From: Lachnospiraceae bacterium
Lineage (GTDB): Bacteria > Bacillota > Clostridia > Lachnospirales > Lachnospiraceae
DNA: 64,000 nt
Assembly (NCBI GenBank): GCA_009911185.1
Contig: QXWW01000006.1
Span: 1-64,000, forward strand
Direction: 5' to 3'
A program made the translations under genes and the position numbers. The notes beneath the pieces are model-generated. The model was not told where the DNA came from. It searched no databases and saw only the letters and a program-made list of their open reading frames with translations. Position 1 is the stretch's first letter, and each line of letters starts with the position of its first letter. This document shows positions 18,701 to 26,564 of this stretch, one piece after another.

Positions 18701-21595
18701 TTGGATAGATACGAATATAAGCTAAAACTGGAACAGTTAAAGAATCTGGTGGAAGAGAAAGACTATGAAAAAGCGGCAGAGATTGCAGATTCCATTAACT
18801 GGAGGAAGGTAAAGAGTTCAGCGACGCTGTGCATGGTGGGAGAGATTTATGACAGAAACAAACGATATGAGGACAGCCATGAAATACTTTTAATGGCATA
18901 TGACCGTGCGGCTGTGGGCAGAAATATACTGTACCGTCTGACGCTGGTTGCTTTAAAGATGGGCAATTTAGATGAAGCAAAAGAATATTATGAGGAATTT
19001 CTTGAGGTTGCGCCCTACGATAATCAGAAATATATACTTCGGTACCAGATTGCGAAGCTGAGTGGTGCAGACCTCACAGAGTTGATTGCTATTCTGGAGG
19101 AATTTAAGGATCGGGAATATATAGAAGAGTGGGCGTTTGAGCTTGCTTATCTGTATCACCGTGCCGGGAATGGCGAGCGGTGCGTGGAGGTCTGCGATGA
19201 ACTTGTTCTTTGGTTTGGGGATGGTAAATATGTAGAGAAGGCGCTGGAACTGAAAATGCTGTATCAGCCCCTGAATAGAGAGCAGGAAGAGAAATACCGG
19301 CAGTTTAAGCAGTTCCGGGACGGCGTGGTAGAGGTTCGTCCCACGGATATGCTGGAGTCTGGAGAAATTATTCAGGAAACAGTCAAAATTCCTGATATTG
19401 CTGCGGGGAGCGCACGTTTTAATACATCAAATCTTCAGGCGGAAATTGCCAGGAGTATGCAGCAGATTATGGATGCCAATACCAAAGAGCTTGTAAGCGA
19501 CACGATGGATAATATCAAGAAGATGGTGGAGGAGATTCCCTATTTGCAGGTGCCGCCGGAGGAGGAGATTCCGGCAGAAGAGGAAGATCAGTTTGGATAC
19601 ATTGAGACGGAGGAAGAGATTGACGGTTCTTTGAAAAATGATTTTGAAGAACTGCTTGCGGAGGACTGGGACGGACAGGTACGTTTGTCAGTCCAGGGAG
19701 GAACCGTTCGTGAGCCTCAGGTGAACGGGCAGATGGATATTGAAGATGTGCTGGCGGAATGGGAGAGGACCAGACAGGCAGCGGAAGTAGCGATGGCAAC
19801 GGCTCAGGAGAGAAGGCTGGTATCTGCCAAGGCACGTGCCCTGCAGGAGGCGCAGGAATTGTTGAAACGCCTCAATGAGATTATCCCCAAGCTGGAGGCT
19901 GGAGTTACGCCGCAGGAACTTCTGGCGGAACGTTATCTGCATCATGTGCCGTTTGAGGAGGCAGAAGAAACGTTTGAGGAGCAGCAGACAGAGGCAGAAG
20001 AAGATACTTTATATTCAGAAGAAGGGTATTTGACGGAAGCTGCCGGGACAGGGGAAGAGCATCGTATACCAGAGAATATCAGTATTTCAGGAAGCTTGCG
20101 AACGCCGGAAGAAGCTGAATTACCAGAGGCAATACAGACGCCGCAGGATATGGAACGGTCGGAAGAAGCGCGCGTATTGCAGAATATGGAACAGCCAGAA
20201 AGAACGCAGGCTCCGCAGGATATTGGACGGCCAGAAGGAGCGCAGGTATCTCAGGATATGGAGCTGTTGAAGGTAAGACAGGCAGCGCAGGCCAATCGTG
20301 TGACGGAAAGAGTGCAGGCGCCCCAAAGTATGGAAGAGCCAGCAAGAATGCAGTTGCCGGAAGAAGCGCAAAGGGCGGAAGAGATGAAGCCGCCGCAGGA
20401 CAGTGAAATATTAAATGGAATGAAGATACCAGAAAGCGTTCCATTGCCGGAGGATATTGAAGTATCAGCAGATTCCACCCAGGAGGAAGCGGTTTCCGAT
20501 AATATTTCCAGTTGGGAAGAGGCGGCCAGAATTTTAGGGGAACCTATTCCTGAGGAATATCTGGAACAGATGAAACGTGAAAGCGAAGTCAGGAAAGCAA
20601 AGGCTTTGAGGGAAGAAAAACGGGAAATTGCAAAGGAGCCTTTGCAGGAACCAGAGAAACTTATGGAACAGGGGGCGTCTTTGGAGAAGCTTATTGAGCG
20701 GGAAGCAGACAACCCAGACCAGGAGGAAGAAAAGGATGCTGGAAATTATCTGCGTTCCGTATTTCAGGCAGCCCGTGAATCCAGGGAGGAAAAGGTCAGC
20801 GTACCTAAGATTGAGCTGGAAGAGCCTGAGGAGCATATACGGAAACTGAGTAAGGAACAGAAAGAAATATTTTCTTATTTTGTCCCCATTACTGGTATGG
20901 AGCAGCAGCTTTGCCAGGTGTTGGAGGGCGCTTTGCACAGAAAGGGTAAGGACAACACCTCTTCCAGTGGAAATATTCTTATAACCGGCGGAAGAGGAAG
21001 TGGGAAAACGGTTTTGGCAACTGATTTTATTAAGGCAATCCAGAAAAGCGGCAGGCATCCGGGAGGCAAGGTGGGCAAAATTACTGGAGAATCTTTAAAT
21101 CAGAAAGATTTGACGCAATTGCTTCGTAAGATTGCCGGAGGATATTTGATTATAGAAAAGGCTGGTGATATTTCTAAAAAAACGGCTACGGGCTTATCTC
21201 TTTTGATGGAACAGAATACAGACGGGCTTTTGGTTATTATGGAAGATACCAGAAAGGGGATTGACAAAGCTATGAGCCTGGATGTAAATTTTGCCCGTAA
21301 GTTTACAGAGCGTGTGAGAATACCGGTTTTTACCAGTGATGAATTGGTAGAGTTTGCCAAGGCTTATGCGCTGGAACAGGAATGTGAAATTGACGATATG
21401 GGAATACTGGCGCTTTATAACCGTATCAGCAATATCCAGAAGCTGGATGAGGCGACAACGCTTACAGAAGTAAAGGAAATAATGGATGAAGCAATCAGCA
21501 GGGCAGACCGCGGCGGTTTGAAAAAATTTTTTGGCGGGAAGAAATTCAGCCCCGAAGGGTATCTGTATTTAAGGGAAAAGGATTTTGAAGATTAA
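18701..21595 (+). CDS. TPR protein with degenerate Pro/Gln/Glu repeats and P-loop ATPase domain
   Basis: 964 residues. Residues 1-200 are tetratricopeptide-type helices (EIYDRNKRYEDSHEILLMAY, KMGNLDEAKEYYEEFLEVAP). A long acidic middle (about 280-690) contains imperfect repeats around PQDMERSEEARV and PQDIGRPEGAQV. The C-terminal part is an AAA+-like ATPase: Walker A GGRGSGKTVLATDF (about 763), then GGYLIIEKAGDISKKTATGL and a sensor-like segment. It looks like a cytoplasmic regulatory ATPase in which TPRs bind partners; the family is uncharacterised as far as I know. TTG at 18701 is favoured because GAGGTG sits six bases before it and the sequence then opens MDRYEYKLKLEQLKNLVEEK as in relatives; GTG at 18692 is the alternative. 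Confidence 0.75.
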   Translation: MDRYEYKLKLEQLKNLVEEKDYEKAAEIADSINWRKVKSSATLCMVGEIYDRNKRYEDSHEILLMAYDRAAVGRNILYRLTLVALKMGNLDEAKEYYEEFLEVAPYDNQKYILRYQIAKLSGADLTELIAILEEFKDREYIEEWAFELAYLYHRAGNGERCVEVCDELVLWFGDGKYVEKALELKMLYQPLNREQEEKYRQFKQFRDGVVEVRPTDMLESGEIIQETVKIPDIAAGSARFNTSNLQAEIARSMQQIMDANTKELVSDTMDNIKKMVEEIPYLQVPPEEEIPAEEEDQFGYIETEEEIDGSLKNDFEELLAEDWDGQVRLSVQGGTVREPQVNGQMDIEDVLAEWERTRQAAEVAMATAQERRLVSAKARALQEAQELLKRLNEIIPKLEAGVTPQELLAERYLHHVPFEEAEETFEEQQTEAEEDTLYSEEGYLTEAAGTGEEHRIPENISISGSLRTPEEAELPEAIQTPQDMERSEEARVLQNMEQPERTQAPQDIGRPEGAQVSQDMELLKVRQAAQANRVTERVQAPQSMEEPARMQLPEEAQRAEEMKPPQDSEILNGMKIPESVPLPEDIEVSADSTQEEAVSDNISSWEEAARILGEPIPEEYLEQMKRESEVRKAKALREEKREIAKEPLQEPEKLMEQGASLEKLIEREADNPDQEEEKDAGNYLRSVFQAARESREEKVSVPKIELEEPEEHIRKLSKEQKEIFSYFVPITGMEQQLCQVLEGALHRKGKDNTSSSGNILITGGRGSGKTVLATDFIKAIQKSGRHPGGKVGKITGESLNQKDLTQLLRKIAGGYLIIEKAGDISKKTATGLSLLMEQNTDGLLVIMEDTRKGIDKAMSLDVNFARKFTERVRIPVFTSDELVEFAKAYALEQECEIDDMGILALYNRISNIQKLDEATTLTEVKEIMDEAISRADRGGLKKFFGGKKFSPEGYLYLREKDFED

Positions 21596-21614
21596 GGGAA
21601 CAGGAGTGAGACGT

Positions 21615-23507
21615 ATGGAACATTTTTCAGATTTGGATATGTACTATCTGGGTCAGGGGACCCATTATGATATTTATAAGAAATTAGGCGCGCACCCCGC
21701 AAAGGAAAAAGGTAAGGCGGGAGTGTATTTTGCAGTATGGGCGCCTAACGCCCAAAAGGTTTCGGTCATTGGAGAATTTAATGACTGGAAGGAAGATGCT
21801 GACGAGATGGAGCGGCTTGAGCCAATGGGTATTTATGAGCTGTTTGTACCGGGCGCCGCTGTGGGCGATTTGTATAAGTTTTACATTGAAACACCGGATG
21901 GAAGGCAGCTTTATAAGGCGGATCCGTATGCAAATTATGCAGAACTCCGGCCGGGTACTGCTTCCAGGGTAGCGGATATTAGTAACTTTGCCTGGACGGA
22001 TACCAAGTGGATGGAGAAACGCCAGGCATGTAAAGATGTTCATAGCCAGCCCATGGCCATTTATGAAGTGCATCCAGGTTCCTGGATGCGTCATCCTGGA
22101 AGAGAGGATGAGGGATTTTATACGTATCGCGAATTTGCAGAGCGGCTTGCCGAATATGTGAAGGAAATGGGCTATACGCATGTGGAATTAATGGGGATAT
22201 CGGAATATCCTTTTGACGGTTCCTGGGGATATCAGGTAACCGGATATTATGCCCCGACGTCAAGATATGGAACGCCGGAAGATTTTGCATACCTGGTAGA
22301 TTATTTGCATAAGAACAATATCGGTGTCATTCTGGATTGGGTTCCGGCACATTTTCCGAGAGACGCTCACGGACTTGCCGAGTTTGACGGAAGCTGTCTG
22401 TATGAGTATGCGGACCCGAAGAAGGGAGAGCATCCGGACTGGGGAACGAAGATTTTTGACTACGGTAAGACGGAAGTGAAAAATTTCCTCATCGGCAGCG
22501 CGCTGATGTGGATTGAGCATTATCATATTGACGGTCTGCGCGTGGATGCGGTTGCTTCCATGTTATATCTGGATTATGGCAAACAGGATGGACAGTGGGT
22601 TGCCAATAAATACGGCGGAAATAAGAATCTGGAAGCCATCGAATTTTTCAAGCATATCAATACATTGATTCTGGGAAGGAATCCCGGAGCCGTGATGATT
22701 GCCGAAGAGTCCACGGCATGGCCGAAGGTGACTGGCAAAGTGGAAGAGGACGGGCTCAATTTCAGTTACAAGTGGAATATGGGATGGATGCACGACTTCC
22801 TAGATTATATGAAGCTGGATCCATATTTTCGAAAGGATAACCATAACCGTATGACGTTTGCGATGAGCTACAACAGCAGTGAGCAGTATATTTTGGTATT
22901 GTCCCATGATGAGGTTGTGCATTTGAAATGTTCTATGATTAATAAAATGCCGGGTGAGGGCAAAGAAAAGTTTGCAAATCTGAAGGCGGCTTATGGATTT
23001 ATGATGGGACATCCCGGCAAAAAGCTCTTATTTATGGGACAGGAATTTGGACAGCTTCGGGAATGGAGCGAAGAGCGGGAGCTGGACTGGTTCCTTTTGC
23101 AGGAACCGGAGCATCTGCAGCTTCAGACATATTTTAAGGACTTGCTGCATTTATATAGAAAATATCCTGCGATGTATGAGGCAGACAGTGATTGGAATAA
23201 TTTTGAATGGATAAATGCAGACGATAATTACCGCAGTGTCTTCAGTTTTACACGTAAGAGTAAAAATGGCAAAAATAATCTGCTGTTTGTCTGCAACTTT
23301 ACGCCTATGGAGTGGGAGGATTACCGGGTTGGAGTTCCTTTAAAGAAGCAGTATAAGCTGATATTTAACAGTGATGAGAAGAAATATGGAGGAGAGGGCA
23401 AGAAACGTCCTTTGATGTATAAAGCGGTGAAGAAAGAATGTGACAACCGTCCGTTTTCCTTTGCATATCCGATTCCGGCTTATGGGGTAGCAGTATTCCA
23501 GTATTAA
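21615..23507 (+). CDS. glgB: 1,4-alpha-glucan branching enzyme
   Basis: 630 residues. Transfers alpha-1,4 glucan chains to alpha-1,6 positions in glycogen synthesis. The N-terminal CBM48 (VYFAVWAPNAQKVSVIGEFN, NDWKEDADEMERLEPMGIYE) is followed by the GH13 barrel: AIYEVHPGSWMRHPGR, HVELMGISEYPFDGSWGYQV, the nucleophile Asp in DGLRVDAVASMLYLDYG (about 312), the acid/base Glu in MIAEESTAWPKV (about 364) and the transition-state residues in VLSHDEVVH. The ATG at 21615 follows AGGAGTGAG. It lies 19 bases after the TPR/P-loop gene, so the two are probably co-transcribed, hinting that the TPR protein may act in glycogen or storage control. No other glg genes occur in the window. Confidence 0.95.
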   Translation: MEHFSDLDMYYLGQGTHYDIYKKLGAHPAKEKGKAGVYFAVWAPNAQKVSVIGEFNDWKEDADEMERLEPMGIYELFVPGAAVGDLYKFYIETPDGRQLYKADPYANYAELRPGTASRVADISNFAWTDTKWMEKRQACKDVHSQPMAIYEVHPGSWMRHPGREDEGFYTYREFAERLAEYVKEMGYTHVELMGISEYPFDGSWGYQVTGYYAPTSRYGTPEDFAYLVDYLHKNNIGVILDWVPAHFPRDAHGLAEFDGSCLYEYADPKKGEHPDWGTKIFDYGKTEVKNFLIGSALMWIEHYHIDGLRVDAVASMLYLDYGKQDGQWVANKYGGNKNLEAIEFFKHINTLILGRNPGAVMIAEESTAWPKVTGKVEEDGLNFSYKWNMGWMHDFLDYMKLDPYFRKDNHNRMTFAMSYNSSEQYILVLSHDEVVHLKCSMINKMPGEGKEKFANLKAAYGFMMGHPGKKLLFMGQEFGQLREWSEERELDWFLLQEPEHLQLQTYFKDLLHLYRKYPAMYEADSDWNNFEWINADDNYRSVFSFTRKSKNGKNNLLFVCNFTPMEWEDYRVGVPLKKQYKLIFNSDEKKYGGEGKKRPLMYKAVKKECDNRPFSFAYPIPAYGVAVFQY

Positions 23508-23527
23508 AGAGCGTGTTTGGAGTGATA

Positions 23528-23562
23528 AGAGCAGCTGCAATTAACTTGCGGCTGCTCTGTTT
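23528..23562. terminator. Bidirectional terminator between glgB and cbiK
   Basis: AGAGCAGCTGCAA and TTGCGGCTGCTCT form a stem with GTTTAAATG on one side and CTTATCAC on the other strand. The cbiK stop codon lies in the stem. Confidence 0.7.
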
Positions 23563-24326
23563 AAATGTTCGAGATAAATTTTTCGTATACCTTTGTATTC
23601 CCCCAGTCCTTTCAGGTGGCAGATTACCTCATAACCATTCGCCTCAAAAATAGATTTCCAGGAATTTTTTTGTTTTCCGGCCATATCATTATTGGCGTGA
23701 TCTCCTGCTACGAGCATGAAAGGACACAGGTGTATCCGTTTCACAGAGGTTTTTTTGATTTGACAGATTAAAGTATTTAGATCCGGATAAGCTTCTACGG
23801 TTCCCATGAATACATTGAGATAGCCCATTTCCTTAAGCATGTAGTCAAGGGCTGCATAGACGGCGTTGGCATAATGCGAGGTGCCGTGCCCCATAAGTAC
23901 AAGAGCTTCCTCCTCTGGGAGGGCGGAATACTCCGACAGCAGGCATTTTAAGGCATTGCGGTGGTCTTCTGTGGTAGTCAGCAGGGGATCTCCGAATGTA
24001 ATCTGCAGATTGGGAGAGGCGTGTTCCATGATGGTATGTATCATTACTTCATTTTCCAGTCCATTAATTAAATGGGTAGGCTGAATGATAAGTTTTTCTA
24101 TACCGTGGGAGATGATTTTAGCCATAGCTTCTTCTAAAGAGAGAATATGCAGGTTGTCCCGCGATTGTAAGAGAGCGAGAATCATTTTGCTGGTCCAGGC
24201 CTGGTATATCTGGTATTCAGGGAAGGCCGCGCTGACGTCGGCCAGGATCCGGTCAATGGTTTTCTTTTTACTTTCTAAGTAACTTGTGCCGAAGCTGACA
24301 AGCAGTATGGCTTTTTTTCGTGTCAT
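23541..24326 (-). CDS. cbiK: Sirohydrochlorin cobaltochelatase CbiK
   Basis: 261 residues. Inserts Co2+ into sirohydrochlorin in the anaerobic cobalamin pathway; the same fold can also make sirohaem. The chelatase opening KKAILLVSFGTSYLESKKKT, the substrate segment IIQPTHLINGLENEVM, the metal-binding LVLMGHGTSHYANAVY and CPFMLVAGDHANNDMAG are as in Salmonella CbiK, including the two His ligands. I prefer the ATG at 24326 (MTRKKAILL) over longer in-frame starts because GAAAGGA precedes it. It has no signal peptide, unlike periplasmic CbiK variants of some sulfate reducers. It stands alone, far from other cobalamin genes, with its own promoter. Confidence 0.92.
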   Translation of the reverse strand: MTRKKAILLVSFGTSYLESKKKTIDRILADVSAAFPEYQIYQAWTSKMILALLQSRDNLHILSLEEAMAKIISHGIEKLIIQPTHLINGLENEVMIHTIMEHASPNLQITFGDPLLTTTEDHRNALKCLLSEYSALPEEEALVLMGHGTSHYANAVYAALDYMLKEMGYLNVFMGTVEAYPDLNTLICQIKKTSVKRIHLCPFMLVAGDHANNDMAGKQKNSWKSIFEANGYEVICHLKGLGEYKGIRKIYLEHLNRAAAS

Positions 24327-24391
24327 ATGGAAATTCCTTTCTGAAGAAATGCGTAGCGGCAGAGGTTTGCCCTTAGTTTGCATTTAAAAAA

Positions 24392-24420
24392 ATATTAACA
24401 TAGTTTTCCGTCTTTATCAA
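24392..24420 (-). promoter_or_regulatory. Promoter of cbiK
   Basis: On the minus strand, TTGATA (24420-24415), 17 bases, TAATAT (24397-24392). No cobalamin-riboswitch core was recognised in the short leader. Confidence 0.6.
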
Positions 24421-24573
24421 CGCAAATATCATTCTGGAAAAAGCCTTCTGAGTATGCTATACTGTGAAACAATGAGATTTTGGCATGAGATATGGGTCGT
24501 TGCTTAATGATAGGAGTGGCATAACCGGAAATGAGGCATATAGTATAGAGATAGAAAAAATGGGAGAGAGACT

Positions 24574-25302
24574 GTGGATTATAAACAGGAGATTTTTTAC
24601 AAAACCCCTCAGCAGAATATGTCCAAAGTGCCTTTTTACATGGCATATCCTATGCAGACCGTTTATATGGAAGAATTGGAATATGCCCGGGATTTGGAAA
24701 AATTAAAGGGTATGTATCCCAAAGAAGTCCGTTCCATCCAGGAAATGGTAGAGGATGAATGTGATAAAATGGAATACGAGGGAAGTCTGATGTTCGACGA
24801 ATATCCCGACCGTGTGATGGTGAATAGGATTGTGAAACGGATTTATGATTCTGCTGCGGAGAGTCAGCCGGATCTTAATGGAGCAGAAATGACTCAGTCC
24901 GATATGGGACAATATGAGAGAGAACAGTATGAAGAAGGTGCATATGAGGAGTTTCAGGAGCAGGATATGGAAGCGGAAGAGCTGCCATTGGAAGGAAATC
25001 TGATTGCGCAGCGCGGACCGGGAGGACCGGGAAGGCCGCCAGGAGGGCCAGGCTGGGGACCGGGAGGACCGGGAAGACCGCCAGGAGGGCCAGGCTGGGG
25101 ACCGGGAAGGCCGCCAGGAGGACCAGGCTGGGGACCGGGAAGGCCGCCGGGACCACCGCCAGGAGGACCAGGCTGGGGACCGGGAAGACCGCCGGGACCG
25201 CCGCCCAGAAATCCGGGCCTGCAGAACCTTATTGAAGTATTATTGTTTAATGAGATGTATCAGCGCAGATGCAGGCATAAAAGATGCCGCCGCTGGTGGT
25301 AA
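24574..25302 (+). CDS. Protein with conserved acidic head and Gly/Pro/Trp/Arg-rich repeat tail
   Basis: 242 residues. The GTG start follows GGGAGAGAG. The N-terminal about 90 residues form a helical, Met/Tyr/Glu-rich unit (EELEYARDLEKLKGMYPKEV, DECDKMEYEGSLMFDEYPDR) that I recognise as a recurring uncharacterised type in Lachnospiraceae. An acidic linker (about 105-145) is followed by repeated RPPGGPGWGPG units (about 148-212) and a short basic Cys/Arg tail (RRCRHKRCRRWW). The tail recalls structural Gly/Pro-rich spore-coat proteins, but there is no other support for a coat role. It is followed after 41 bases by a methyltransferase gene. Confidence 0.65.
   Translation: MDYKQEIFYKTPQQNMSKVPFYMAYPMQTVYMEELEYARDLEKLKGMYPKEVRSIQEMVEDECDKMEYEGSLMFDEYPDRVMVNRIVKRIYDSAAESQPDLNGAEMTQSDMGQYEREQYEEGAYEEFQEQDMEAEELPLEGNLIAQRGPGGPGRPPGGPGWGPGGPGRPPGGPGWGPGRPPGGPGWGPGRPPGPPPGGPGWGPGRPPGPPPRNPGLQNLIEVLLFNEMYQRRCRHKRCRRWW
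25015..25215 (+). repeat. GC-rich minisatellite encoding GPGRPPGGPGWGPG units
   Basis: Imperfect tandem repeats of units such as GGACCGGGAAGGCCGCCAGG, with variants that carry an extra CCGCCG. The block is in frame with the 24574 gene. Its base composition is far richer in G+C than the flanks, and the repeats are near identical, which favours slippage and length variation between strains. Confidence 0.9.
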
Positions 25303-25343
25303 CGGTTTGAAGGATATTCCAAAGAAAATGAGAGAGGATTACC

Positions 25344-26564
25344 ATGGAAAAGATCGAGGAGCTTTTATATAAATATTTGAATGAGATGCTGGTAAAGCTT
25401 ATTATCAGTAATCCAAGAACCGGGACGGAGACTGTAAAAATCAGTCTCCGTCCGGTACTGATAAAAAAGAAACTGCAATTCCAGGCGAGTCTGCAGCAGG
25501 AAAAAAAGGTGCTGCACAAAAATTTTGTTTTACAGGAAGCAGTGGCAGAAATTGTTAAATGGCTGGAAAGCTACCGTCAGATGGAAATTTTTTCTCAGGA
25601 GGGACAAGCTTCTGTTCTGGTGAGCAAAAAAGGGAAAGTGGCAATTAAGGAGAAAAAGGCGGTTTCTTGTGTAAAAAGCCAGGATTTATCCCATAATAGA
25701 AAGAAAAGATATATTTTGGATCCGGAAAAGAAAGTTGGTTTTCTGGTTGATTTGGGAGTGCAGACCAGGGAAGGGAAGATTGTCCATGCGAAATATGATA
25801 AATTCAGGCAGATTAACCGTTTTCTTGAGTTTATTGAGGATATATTGCAGGAGCTTCCCAGGGACAGAGAAATTACCATTCTTGATTTTGGCTGTGGGAA
25901 ATCTTATCTGACCTTTGCTATGTATCACTATCTGAAGGAGTTAAAAGGGTATCGGGTACATATTATTGGCCTGGATTTGAAAGAAGATGTGATTGCCAGG
26001 TGCCGGATGCTGGCGGGGAAGTATGGTTATCAGGGCCTGGAATTTTATGTAGGGGATATTGCCGGGTATCAAGGCGTACAGCAGGTGGATATGGTGGTGA
26101 CGCTTCATGCCTGTGACACTGCCACGGATTATGCATTGGATAAGGCAATCCGCTGGGGGGCAAAAGTGATTTTGTCCGTACCCTGCTGCCAGCATGAATT
26201 GAACGGTCAGATAAAAAATGACCTTCTGGCTCCGATTTTACAGTATGGGCTGATAAAAGAACGAATGGCAGCGCTGTTTACAGACGCACTCCGCGCCCAG
26301 ATTCTGGAGAGCAGAGGATATCAGGTTCAGATACTTGAATTTATTGATATGGAGCATACACCGAAAAATATACTGATTCGGGGAGTAAAGAGGGGAAAGG
26401 GGAAAAACAGCCAGGATTACCGCAGTATTATGGAGTTTTTGCAGGTGAATCCCACATTGGCGGCGCTGCAGGAAGGAATATGCGAAAGAGGCGGTGCTTT
26501 GGCAGGAACTTTGGCGCAGGAGGACACAGAGGATAGAGAAAAAGGAGACAGGCAGAATGCGTAA
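25344..26564 (+). CDS. SAM-dependent methyltransferase
   Basis: 406 residues. Residues about 175-320 form a class I methyltransferase fold: the glycine-rich motif TILDFGCGKSYLTFAMYHYL (about 178), the acidic second motif HIIGLDLKEDVIARC, VVTLHACDTATDYALDKAIR and ILSVPCCQHELNGQ. The PCCQHEL segment and N-terminal SHNRKKRYILDP are typical of an uncharacterised branch related to rRNA- or protein-modifying enzymes. The N-terminal about 150 residues do not match a domain I know. The next gene starts eight bases before its stop, so they are coupled. The modified substrate cannot be deduced. Confidence 0.8.
   Translation: MEKIEELLYKYLNEMLVKLIISNPRTGTETVKISLRPVLIKKKLQFQASLQQEKKVLHKNFVLQEAVAEIVKWLESYRQMEIFSQEGQASVLVSKKGKVAIKEKKAVSCVKSQDLSHNRKKRYILDPEKKVGFLVDLGVQTREGKIVHAKYDKFRQINRFLEFIEDILQELPRDREITILDFGCGKSYLTFAMYHYLKELKGYRVHIIGLDLKEDVIARCRMLAGKYGYQGLEFYVGDIAGYQGVQQVDMVVTLHACDTATDYALDKAIRWGAKVILSVPCCQHELNGQIKNDLLAPILQYGLIKERMAALFTDALRAQILESRGYQVQILEFIDMEHTPKNILIRGVKRGKGKNSQDYRSIMEFLQVNPTLAALQEGICERGGALAGTLAQEDTEDREKGDRQNA

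Noticed and set aside
25004-25372. Alternative Arg/Asp/Gly-rich open frame through the minisatellite
   Set aside because: It is the shifted reading of the same repeat; the 24574 frame has a conserved head and a ribosome binding site.
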